Shown: in pieces, positions 35,249-42,899 of the stretch
Layout: each line of letters begins with the position of its first letter
Numbering within the stretch: the first letter of the stretch is position 1
Assembly: GCF_014384965.1 (NCBI RefSeq)
Contig: NZ_JACRSW010000027.1
Location: 310,001-374,000, forward strand
Direction: 5' to 3'
Origin: Jutongia hominis
GTDB taxonomy: Bacteria > Bacillota > Clostridia > Lachnospirales > Lachnospiraceae
Length of the DNA stretch: 64,000 nt
Made by a program: the position numbers and the translations under genes
The notes under the pieces: model-generated
The model's input: the letters and a program-made list of their open reading frames with translations, nothing else
Told to the model about the DNA's origin: nothing
The model's database searches: none

Positions 35249-35980
35249 ATGGCAATGGAAGCAAGGATCAGTTATTACAGTATTACGGACAAAGGGGAAC
35301 GTAGAGTGAATGAAGATTCGCTGGCAGGTGATGTGCAGGGATCGGATGCATTTTTTGTCCTGTGTGACGGGTTAGGCGGACATGGCGATGGAGATGCGGC
35401 CTCCGGTTTTGTTGTACAGGAAATGATGGAAGCATGGGCAGATCATATGCCAATCGATCAAAGTATTTTGCGGGCACAGAACGGACTATTGCGAAAGCAG
35501 AGGATTGAAAAGAAAGAATCCTCAATGAAGACAACATTGACAGGGCTTTGGATTTCAAACGGCAGAGCATGCTTTGCTCATGTGGGGGATTCTCGTGTGT
35601 ATTATTTCGAAAAGAACAAGTACAAGTTGCGGACATTAGATCACAGCGTGCCACAGATGTTAGTCAACAACGGAGATATTAAAGAAAAAGACATTCGCCA
35701 TCACGAAGACAGAAGTCGTCTGCTTCGTGTAATGGGAGTGGAATGGAGTACACCAAAGTATCAGATCAGTGAACCTGTTATGCTTACAGATAAAAGTGCT
35801 TTTTTGCTATGCAGTGATGGTTTTTGGGAACTGATCGATGAAAAAATGATGTGTAAAACATTGAAGAAATCGAAAACACCGCGAGAGTGGTTAGAAAAGA
35901 TGAGAGAAATCGTCTTAAAAAACGGGTTAGGAACGAATATGGATAATTATTCCGCAATTGCCGTGTTTATGCATGAATAA
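35249..35980 (+). CDS. PP2C-type Ser/Thr phosphatase (first)
   Basis: This 243-residue cytosolic phosphatase carries PP2C metal motifs in order: R-R-V-N-E-D-S, D-G-L-G-G-H-G-D-G-D-A-A-S, H-V-G-D-S-R-V-Y, C-S-D-G-F-W-E-L and D-N-Y-S-A-I-A-V. All the acidic metal ligands usually required are present, so it should be active. PP2C enzymes dephosphorylate targets of Hanks-type kinases. It is the first gene after the XRE regulator, with GGAGG before the ATG. It opens the island of six kinase-like and nine FHA proteins, so it probably resets their phospho-marks. Confidence 0.9.
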   Translation: MAMEARISYYSITDKGERRVNEDSLAGDVQGSDAFFVLCDGLGGHGDGDAASGFVVQEMMEAWADHMPIDQSILRAQNGLLRKQRIEKKESSMKTTLTGLWISNGRACFAHVGDSRVYYFEKNKYKLRTLDHSVPQMLVNNGDIKEKDIRHHEDRSRLLRVMGVEWSTPKYQISEPVMLTDKSAFLLCSDGFWELIDEKMMCKTLKKSKTPREWLEKMREIVLKNGLGTNMDNYSAIAVFMHE

Positions 35981-36136
35981 GCAGGCAGCAGACAAAAGTA
36001 AATGGAAGAAAAATAAAAGTACAAAACAAATAGAATTATTTTGAAAGAGGAAAAAGAAAGTAAGTGAATGGATTTTATTTCGTATTAAAAAATACAGTCA
36101 GATAAAAATACAAAAAACAGAGGAGAAGACAGCAAA

Positions 36137-36772
36137 ATGGTTAAAAAATGTAAAAACGGACATTGGTATGATGCCAAAATGTACTCTTATTGTCCGCATT
36201 GTAAAAGAGAAAGTGAACAATTGAGTTTGACGATAGACAGCGTAGAAGAAGATGATAAGACGGTATCTATTGCTGAAGTGGATGTATCGCTCGGAGAAGA
36301 ATTAAGCAGTCTGATCCAAGGCGGTGGTCATACAAAAACTGATGCAATGCTGAAAGCATCCGGTTCGGATGGGGAAGAAGAGGATGATGATCGGACTGTT
36401 TCGTTTGGCTTCTTTGGACAGATGGGAAGTAAAAAGCCGGTTGTCGGCTGGCTTGTCGCAGTCAATGGCGAAGTGAAGGGAAGTGACTTTCGGCTGCATT
36501 CCGGTAAGAACTTTATCGGAAGGGCGACTTCTATGGATATTGTCCTGCCGGATGATAAAACGATCGCAAGAGACAAACATGGTTCTGTGACATATGATCC
36601 AAAAGGACACGGATATTATGTTGCCGCAGAGAATGGAAACAGCATCTATTGCAATGATCAGGTTGTAGAAAGCAGTCAGAAGCTTAAAGAAGGAGACTGT
36701 ATCCAGCTTGGAGAGACGAAGCTGATATTCATACCATTTTGCAAGGAGGACAGACAATGGGAAGAAGAGTAG
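36137..36772 (+). CDS. Zinc-ribbon/FHA protein
   Basis: This 211-residue soluble protein starts with a metal-binding module (C-K-N-G-H-W-Y-D...Y-C-P-H-C). An acidic linker with two D-K/R-T-V-S segments follows, and then a forkhead-associated domain (about 105-200). The FHA core G-K-N-F-I-G-R...I-A-R-D-K-H-G keeps the phosphothreonine-binding Arg and the conserved His; the usual Ser is replaced by Ala/Arg context. The two T-V-S sites in the linker are plausible kinase targets, as in GarA-type proteins (inference). The VWA-FHA gene overlaps its end by 16 bases. A paralogue with the same layout lies at 40899-41756. Confidence 0.85.
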   Translation: MVKKCKNGHWYDAKMYSYCPHCKRESEQLSLTIDSVEEDDKTVSIAEVDVSLGEELSSLIQGGGHTKTDAMLKASGSDGEEEDDDRTVSFGFFGQMGSKKPVVGWLVAVNGEVKGSDFRLHSGKNFIGRATSMDIVLPDDKTIARDKHGSVTYDPKGHGYYVAAENGNSIYCNDQVVESSQKLKEGDCIQLGETKLIFIPFCKEDRQWEEE

Positions 36773-38535
36773 GAAAAATAAAGTACATTTTGATGATGAT
36801 CATATGCATGGGAGTTTGCAATGCTGCTGCTAATACAGTATTTGCAAAATCAGATATTTATACAGATCCCTATGTGATTGAACAGGCAAATGGTGCAGCA
36901 CCAAATGTATCGGTCTATGTGACAGGAAAGAATGCTGACAAAGCAATGGTGTTTAACGGAAGTGTAAAAGGAAATGGCGAAGAAAGAAAGCTTACGCAGA
37001 CCGAATGTGTTTCCTTTGCACAGAGTCAGGAAGGAATCCGGTATATTGTATTGATCGACAATTCTAAGTCGGTAGATGAAAAGCAATTTGCAGAGGCAAA
37101 GAAGCAATTGCAAAAACTTAGAAAGAGCATGAGAGAGCAGGATGCGATGACTGTTTATACAGTCGGTGCCAAAGGATCCAATGACAACATGGTAAAAGTG
37201 GTTGATTCACAGGGAAAGAAAGAAGCCGCTACAGACAGTAAAAAACTTGCTAAGATCAAACGCAACAAGAATAAGACCGTGTTATATCGTTCTTTGAATA
37301 CCGTACTGGGAGAGTTTTCGAATGCAACCCCTTCTGTAAGAACGGTTGTTCTTTTACTGACAGACGGAGAAGATGATTCGATCGGGAGAAATAACAGCAA
37401 AGAACAGACATTAAAATCCGTACAGGATTCCCATGTACCGGTTTATGGCATGCTTTTTAAAAATGTGAGTGCCAAGCCGGACAAGAAAAAGATGAAAGCA
37501 ACCGAAAATATGCTTAGCACCGGTAACGGACATGGATATTGTGATAAGTATGAAGCCGGGGATTTAAAGAAGTTTGTAAAGAACCGTTTTAAAATATGGA
37601 ATAAGACATTAAAGAAAGATACCTATGTTTTACGAATGCAGGCAGATACGAACCGTACGGTAGAAGGTGCAACGCTTTCTCTGACAGAGACAAATACAGC
37701 GGTTGATCTTGAAAGAGCTTTTGTTTATACACAAAATACTGCTGATACACAGGCACCGGTCATTTCTGATATCAAAAAGAAGACGGCAAAGTCGATCACT
37801 TTTAAGATCACAGATGACAGCAGTGCGATCGTTGGCGCAGATAAAGCGGAAAATTATACAGTACGAACCAAAAAGGGCGATACAAACTGGAAGGTAGAAA
37901 AAGTTACCTATAATCAGGTGTCAAATGAAGTTACGATGGACTTTGCACAGAAGTTGTATACCGATGATTATGTTTTAAGCTGTAACAATATCACAGATGA
38001 CACACAGGAAGCCAATGCGATCACTGAAAAGTACGGTTTTCATTTTAAGGGATTAGATGCTTCCAAAGAAAAGCAAAAAGAATTGATACAAAAGTATTGG
38101 TGGATCTTATTGATCGTTATCGTTTTAGTGGTGGGAATCATAGTGATCATCATTATCAAGAAGAAACCGGGAAAAATAGTAGAGGTAGATGCAAAAGACT
38201 TAGTCAAAGCAGATACAAAGAAGATACGTTTAACGATCACGGACCGGAAAGGAACGGTCAAAGATGTAGAGTGGAATGTCGAAGGAAGTATTTTTGTCGG
38301 ACGTTCTGATATCTGTAATATTTTCTTTGATGATGACCGTTTATCCAGACAGCATTTTGTCATCGAGGTTACCAAGATGGCTTGTTACATAGAAGACTTA
38401 GAAACGACAAATGACACTTTTGTGAATGGTGTCAAGATCACGGCAAGAAGAATGCTTTTAGACGGTGATGTGATCACAGCAGGTCGTGAGAAGTTTGTCT
38501 TCCATACTGTAAATGATGCTGAAGATAATTTATAG
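36757..38535 (+). CDS. Secreted/membrane VWA domain protein with cytosolic FHA
   Basis: This protein has about 592 residues. A signal-like hydrophobic segment (about 10-30, ending in V-F-A-K-S) is followed by an extracytosolic von Willebrand A domain with a complete MIDAS set: D-N-S-K-S near residue 102, a later Thr, and T-D-G-E-D-D near 202. A second domain of about 120 residues and one TM (about 446-470, W-W-I-L-L-I-V-I-V-L-V-V-G-I-I-V-I-I-I) follow. A C-terminal FHA domain (about 508-585, V-G-R-S-D...L-S-R-Q-H-F) faces the cytosol. It could connect outside ligand binding to a phospho-reader inside. ATG 36757 with AAGGAGG is preferred over TTG 36739. Confidence 0.87.
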   Translation: MGRRVGKIKYILMMIICMGVCNAAANTVFAKSDIYTDPYVIEQANGAAPNVSVYVTGKNADKAMVFNGSVKGNGEERKLTQTECVSFAQSQEGIRYIVLIDNSKSVDEKQFAEAKKQLQKLRKSMREQDAMTVYTVGAKGSNDNMVKVVDSQGKKEAATDSKKLAKIKRNKNKTVLYRSLNTVLGEFSNATPSVRTVVLLLTDGEDDSIGRNNSKEQTLKSVQDSHVPVYGMLFKNVSAKPDKKKMKATENMLSTGNGHGYCDKYEAGDLKKFVKNRFKIWNKTLKKDTYVLRMQADTNRTVEGATLSLTETNTAVDLERAFVYTQNTADTQAPVISDIKKKTAKSITFKITDDSSAIVGADKAENYTVRTKKGDTNWKVEKVTYNQVSNEVTMDFAQKLYTDDYVLSCNNITDDTQEANAITEKYGFHFKGLDASKEKQKELIQKYWWILLIVIVLVVGIIVIIIIKKKPGKIVEVDAKDLVKADTKKIRLTITDRKGTVKDVEWNVEGSIFVGRSDICNIFFDDDRLSRQHFVIEVTKMACYIEDLETTNDTFVNGVKITARRMLLDGDVITAGREKFVFHTVNDAEDNL

Positions 38536-38558
38536 AAAGTACCGGGGGATGATAAGAA

Positions 38559-39857
38559 ATGAATAGGCAGATTGTATATTGTCCTAATTGTTTTGAACTT
38601 TGTTCTCCACAGGAGACACATTGTAAGGCATGCGGTTATTCGCTGACCGTTACACAGGATGAAAGAAGTCTGTCAGTCGGAGATGATCTTCATGGAACGT
38701 ATACGGTCGGCAGAGTACTTGGAACCGGTGGCTTTGGTATTACCTATCTTTGTATGGACCGGAGGTATAGCAGGATCTGTGCCATAAAGGAATATTTTCC
38801 GGGAGAATGGGTAAAAAGATTGCCAATGACCAAGAGAGTGATGCTTACAGACAGCAGGTTTGAGGCAAATTACCGGCATGGGCTGGAAGTCTTTTTGAAT
38901 GAAGCCAAAATTTTATATGGTCTGCGGGATAACAGTGCAGTGGTCAATGTAAGTGATTTCTTTCAGGAGAACCAGACAGCATATCTGGTGATGGAGTATG
39001 TCGAAGGAGAAACATTAGCACAGCATATCATGAAGCAAAAAAAGCCTTTATCTTATGACGAGGCAAACCGGATGATCTTTAACATGGCATCCGCGCTTGG
39101 CTATATTCACAAGAAAGGACTGCTTCATCGGGATATCAGTCCGGATAATATCATGCTGACAAAAGACGGAAACATGAAGCTGATCGACTTTGGTGCTACG
39201 CGTCAATATGTATCGAATGAGACAGTGGATATGTCTGTACTTGTAAAAACAGGTTTTTCACCGTTAGAGCAGTATTCACGGTCAGGTAATCAGGGACCAT
39301 GGTCAGATATTTATGCACTGGCAGCAACCTATTATTATGTGCTGAGTGGCAAAAAGCCGCTTACGGCAAATGAAAGATGTTCCGGCATGACGATGAAAAG
39401 CCTGCATGACAGACAAAGTAATGTACCACAGGCAGTCAGTAATGTGATCAATACCTGTCTGGATATGGACTATACAAAACGTCCGCAAAATATGGGCCGG
39501 TTCTTAGAGTTATTTCGTAATGCGGTACTTTCTAGCGAAACACCAAAAGCACATATGTATTTTTACCAGAATGGAAAAATGGTTCGAAAATGGCATATGC
39601 TGCCGGGGCGGACTGTTCGTATCGGCAGGTCAATGTCGGAATGCGACATTTGCATTGAAGATGGCATGATCAGCAGAGTACATTGCTCTATCCGTTATGA
39701 AGCTTTGGAAAACGCGATTTATGTGACGGATTATTCGAGCAATGGGACTTATACAGCAATGGGACTTATCGGGAAAAACAGGTTTCAGCGACTAATGATG
39801 GGATCTGAGATTTTCCTGGTTTCCGATAAATATCGTTTCAAGATGGAGGTGAATTAA
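38559..39857 (+). CDS. Ser/Thr protein kinase with N-terminal zinc ribbon and C-terminal FHA
   Basis: This 432-residue soluble Hanks-type kinase has a zinc ribbon (C-P-N-C...C-K-A-C, residues 8-26). In the kinase domain (about 45-310) the G-T-G-G-F-G loop, C-A-I-K-E-Y-F-P (catalytic Lys), H-R-D-I-S-P-D-N and D-F-G-A-T are all intact. A C-terminal FHA (about 350-425) carries I-G-R-S...I-S-R-V-H-C-S and S-S-N-G-T. No TM is present. A kinase with its own FHA can bind its phosphorylated partners or itself. It lies 23 bases after the VWA-FHA gene and 2 bases before a PP2C gene, a classic kinase-phosphatase pair. Confidence 0.93.
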   Translation: MNRQIVYCPNCFELCSPQETHCKACGYSLTVTQDERSLSVGDDLHGTYTVGRVLGTGGFGITYLCMDRRYSRICAIKEYFPGEWVKRLPMTKRVMLTDSRFEANYRHGLEVFLNEAKILYGLRDNSAVVNVSDFFQENQTAYLVMEYVEGETLAQHIMKQKKPLSYDEANRMIFNMASALGYIHKKGLLHRDISPDNIMLTKDGNMKLIDFGATRQYVSNETVDMSVLVKTGFSPLEQYSRSGNQGPWSDIYALAATYYYVLSGKKPLTANERCSGMTMKSLHDRQSNVPQAVSNVINTCLDMDYTKRPQNMGRFLELFRNAVLSSETPKAHMYFYQNGKMVRKWHMLPGRTVRIGRSMSECDICIEDGMISRVHCSIRYEALENAIYVTDYSSNGTYTAMGLIGKNRFQRLMMGSEIFLVSDKYRFKMEVN

Positions 39858-39859
39858 TC

Positions 39860-40846
39860 GTGTTTGGAAGAAAAAAAGAGGCAAAGAAAAATGAAACGGA
39901 AGGTCATTTCATGCAGTCGGGTGCAATCGCCAATAGTGGAATGACAAGTCATTCCATGCAGTCAGGTTCTGGGGCAAATGCACGAATGACAGGTAGACCG
40001 GCCGGAATGCATTCACCGGAAGTACAGGCTTCGCATCATGTGGTTCGTACCGTACCGGAGTTGATCACTTTGTCATATACAGACACAGGAAATAGAAAAT
40101 ACCAGCAGGATGCGGTCTATGTATCACCCGGCAAAAAGCTGTCAGCAAATAAAAAGACTAGGGTGTTGGCAGTTGTATGTGATGGTATGGGTGGTATGGC
40201 AGATGGCGGAAAAGCAAGCCGTACCGGAATAGAGATGTTAAAAAAGGGATTTCAAAAGATTGAAAAAGAACCAAATGTCAACATCCCTCTATTTTTCCGC
40301 CAGGGAATCAAAGCGATCGACCGTACGATCCATGACTTTCCAAAAGAAGGGGGAAAGGGTTCCGGCACGACGATGGTTGCCGTGATCGCAGAGGATAATA
40401 AGCTTTACTGGGCATCGGTGGGTGACAGCCGTATCTACATTCTTAGAAGCAATGAGATGATTCAGGTTACAAGAGATCACAACTATATGCTTCGTTTACA
40501 GGAAATGGTAAACAGCGGTCAGATGAGTTTACAGGAAGCACAGGCAAAGAAACAGAAAGAAGCTTTGATCAGCTTTTTGGGAATTGGAAATGTCAGTCTG
40601 ATGGATGTCAATGATACACCGTTTGAGATGCAATACGGAGATGTTGTGATGCTTTGCAGCGATGGGATCACTAAGACATTACCGGATGGACAGATCAAGG
40701 AGATCATTAACAATCCTAACGTATCTATGCAAAAGAAAGCAGAGAATTTAGTAATGGCAGCAGTGCGTCAGAATACGCATTCGCAGGATAATACGTCCGT
40801 TGCTATTTTACAATATAAAGAAACTACAATTACAAGAGAAAGATAG
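39860..40846 (+). CDS. PP2C-type Ser/Thr phosphatase (second)
   Basis: This protein has 328 residues, with a Met/Ser/Gly-rich N-terminal extension of about 70 residues and then a PP2C domain. Motifs are K-Y-Q-Q-D-A-V, V-C-D-G-M-G-G-M-A-D-G-G, A-S-V-G-D-S-R-I-Y, C-S-D-G-I-T-K and Q-D-N-T-S-V-A. The metal ligands are present. It starts at GTG 39860 with GGAGGTGA upstream, almost touching the kinase gene before it. Two phosphatases with different N-termini in one island suggest different locations or targets. Confidence 0.9.
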   Translation: MFGRKKEAKKNETEGHFMQSGAIANSGMTSHSMQSGSGANARMTGRPAGMHSPEVQASHHVVRTVPELITLSYTDTGNRKYQQDAVYVSPGKKLSANKKTRVLAVVCDGMGGMADGGKASRTGIEMLKKGFQKIEKEPNVNIPLFFRQGIKAIDRTIHDFPKEGGKGSGTTMVAVIAEDNKLYWASVGDSRIYILRSNEMIQVTRDHNYMLRLQEMVNSGQMSLQEAQAKKQKEALISFLGIGNVSLMDVNDTPFEMQYGDVVMLCSDGITKTLPDGQIKEIINNPNVSMQKKAENLVMAAVRQNTHSQDNTSVAILQYKETTITRER

Positions 40847-40898
40847 AAGAAAGCTTATAAAGTTTTTCGTTCTGTCTATTCGGAAAAGGAGAATTACT

Positions 40899-41756
40899 AT
40901 GAACTTATGCAGATGTGAAAATGGACACTTTTATGACAAAGAAAAGTACGCTACATGCCCTCATTGCGCAGCAGGCGTGCAAACAGCAGAAGATGTGACA
41001 CAGGCTTTTGTAACAGAAGAATTAGATGGTGTCGGAGCAACGGAACCATTAGATCCATCCGATTTTAACACAGGAGGATTTAATAATAATGATACAGGAA
41101 TGGGAAACATCCAGCCACAGAATGTCAATGTGACACAGAACGGCAGCCAGCAGTTTATGCGGGATGCATCGGAAACTGTTGCAACAGGAAATAATGCTTT
41201 TAGTGGCGGCGTTGCAACAGGTGTTGAGATCCAGACAGCGCCGGTTATGAATAATGTGGCAGCAGATGATGAGGATGATGATCATACAATTGGTATTTAT
41301 GACTATCAGGAATTATTTACACCGGAAACTTCATCTGCTACAGCAAAAACCACAGCAGCTTCTAATGTACAAATGCCGTCAACACCACAGCCGGTAACAA
41401 CTCCTTGCACCGGCTGGCTTATCGCAATCAACGGTAACCATTTAGGACAGGATTTCCATCTGAAAGTCGGCAAGAACTTTATTGGACGAGACAGTAAGAT
41501 GGATGTTGCATTAGTTGGAGATAAGAGCGTATCAAGAAACAAACACGCAATCGTTGTCTATGAGCCAAAGCAGCATTTATATCTGGTACAGCCGGGTGAA
41601 TCAAGCGAATTAGTTTATCTGAATGATGAAGTCGTATTAAGTCCGATGAAATTAAAAGCATATGACAAGATTACGATCGGTGAAGTCAATCTGATCTTTA
41701 TGCCGCTTTGCGGAGAGCAGTTCAACTGGACAGACATTTTGAAACACAGATCATAG
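40899..41756 (+). CDS. Zinc-ribbon/FHA protein (second)
   Basis: This 285-residue soluble paralogue of the 36137 protein has an N-terminal C-E-N-G-H-F-Y-D...T-C-P-H-C. An Asn/Thr/Gln-rich linker with a D-D-D-H-T-I-G segment follows, then a C-terminal FHA (about 185-270) with F-I-G-R-D...S-V-S-R-N-K-H-A. Arg, Ser and His are all kept, so this copy should bind phosphothreonine better than the first. The start at 40899 is set by AAAAGGAG; an upstream frame extension overlaps the phosphatase gene and is unlikely. Confidence 0.86.
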   Translation: MNLCRCENGHFYDKEKYATCPHCAAGVQTAEDVTQAFVTEELDGVGATEPLDPSDFNTGGFNNNDTGMGNIQPQNVNVTQNGSQQFMRDASETVATGNNAFSGGVATGVEIQTAPVMNNVAADDEDDDHTIGIYDYQELFTPETSSATAKTTAASNVQMPSTPQPVTTPCTGWLIAINGNHLGQDFHLKVGKNFIGRDSKMDVALVGDKSVSRNKHAIVVYEPKQHLYLVQPGESSELVYLNDEVVLSPMKLKAYDKITIGEVNLIFMPLCGEQFNWTDILKHRS

Positions 41757-41771
41757 CGAGAGGTGAGAAAT

Positions 41772-42896
41772 ATGAATCGAGCTGCAAAGACAATTCGTGT
41801 ACTTGGTGGTTTGTGCATGATCGTAAGTCTCTTTTTCGTGATCGCACCTTTGACTATCATACGACAGGAAAACTATAGTGACCAGAATTATACGGCATGG
41901 AAATACATCACACAGTACGCCGGTGACAGTAAGAAACAACTGATCATTCTTGGCATTTGTATTCTGCTTCCGATGTTGCTTGCTTTGGTAGGCGGTGTGA
42001 TCGGTATTGTCGGCGGAATCCGTCAGAATCTCAGTGGGATCTTAGCGATTCTTGTATGTGCATGTTATATCCTGCTTGCCGTCAAAGGCAGTATCTTATG
42101 GCCAAAAGCCAAAAATGATGCACAGGAATTCTTAAACGGATGGGCTTTATATGCTTATCTGGCATCATCAGGAATCGCAGCGGCATTAGGAGTAGCAGGG
42201 TTCTTTGTAAAACCTCGTTTGCAAAAGAAAAAAGATCTTGTGATACCGGATGTGGAAGAGATTCGTAAGGAACAGATTGAATCAAAGTATACCTTCTTAG
42301 ATGAAGCAGATCCGTCTAACCAGCCGGTGTCAGATCAGCCAGTCATGCCGCAGAACATACCGGGAGACAATGGCATGATGCCGGATGCAAATATTCCGGC
42401 TCAGCCAATCATGCCACAGAATATACCGGGAGACAATGGCATGATGCCAGATGCAAATATTCCGGCTCAGCCAATCGCACCACAAAACATACCGGGAACT
42501 GTTGCAGAGCCACAGGATATGGTAACAGAAGCTCTGATCGAGGAGGAAGAACCGGTCGCAGCACCATACCAGCCGGGTGTACCAAGAGGTGTGTTAGTCG
42601 GTATACGCGGAATGTATGCCGGTGCCGAGATCCCGTTTCGGGCAGAAGAATCAATCCGGTTAGGACGCGATGCAAGTAATGATCTGGTCTTTACCGATGC
42701 ACCGAGAGTCAGCAGACATCATTGTATGATCACATGGCATGAAAGCAAACAGCAGTATGGTTTTTTGGATCGTTCCAGCAATGGAAGCTTTATTCACGGA
42801 CAGGCGGACTGCCTTCCACAGAATATCGAGATCATGTTACAGCCCGGTACAGTGATCGATATCGGAGATGAAGATAACGAATTTAGATTGGAGTAA
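41772..42896 (+). CDS. Four-TM membrane protein with C-terminal FHA
   Basis: This protein has about 374 residues. Four hydrophobic segments fill the first 145, with two tight TMs around L-L-A-L-V-G-G-V-I-G-I-V-G-G. A linker follows with two full 22-residue repeats and one partial repeat (M-P-Q-N-I-P-G-D-N-G-M-M-P-D-A-N-I-P-A-Q). A cytosolic FHA domain lies at about 280-365 (I-R-L-G-R-D...V-S-R-H-H-C-M, S-S-N-G-S). It would recruit threonine-phosphorylated partners to the membrane. ATG 41772 is preferred over GTG 41763, which overlaps the ribosome site. A four-base junction leads to the next kinase. Confidence 0.85.
   Translation: MNRAAKTIRVLGGLCMIVSLFFVIAPLTIIRQENYSDQNYTAWKYITQYAGDSKKQLIILGICILLPMLLALVGGVIGIVGGIRQNLSGILAILVCACYILLAVKGSILWPKAKNDAQEFLNGWALYAYLASSGIAAALGVAGFFVKPRLQKKKDLVIPDVEEIRKEQIESKYTFLDEADPSNQPVSDQPVMPQNIPGDNGMMPDANIPAQPIMPQNIPGDNGMMPDANIPAQPIAPQNIPGTVAEPQDMVTEALIEEEEPVAAPYQPGVPRGVLVGIRGMYAGAEIPFRAEESIRLGRDASNDLVFTDAPRVSRHHCMITWHESKQQYGFLDRSSNGSFIHGQADCLPQNIEIMLQPGTVIDIGDEDNEFRLE
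42336..42499 (+). repeat. 66-bp in-frame repeats in the FHA membrane protein gene
   Basis: Two nearly identical 66-bp units and a third partial unit encode the Pro/Asn/Met-rich linker. They are within the coding frame. Confidence 0.85.
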
Positions 42897-42899
42897 ACT

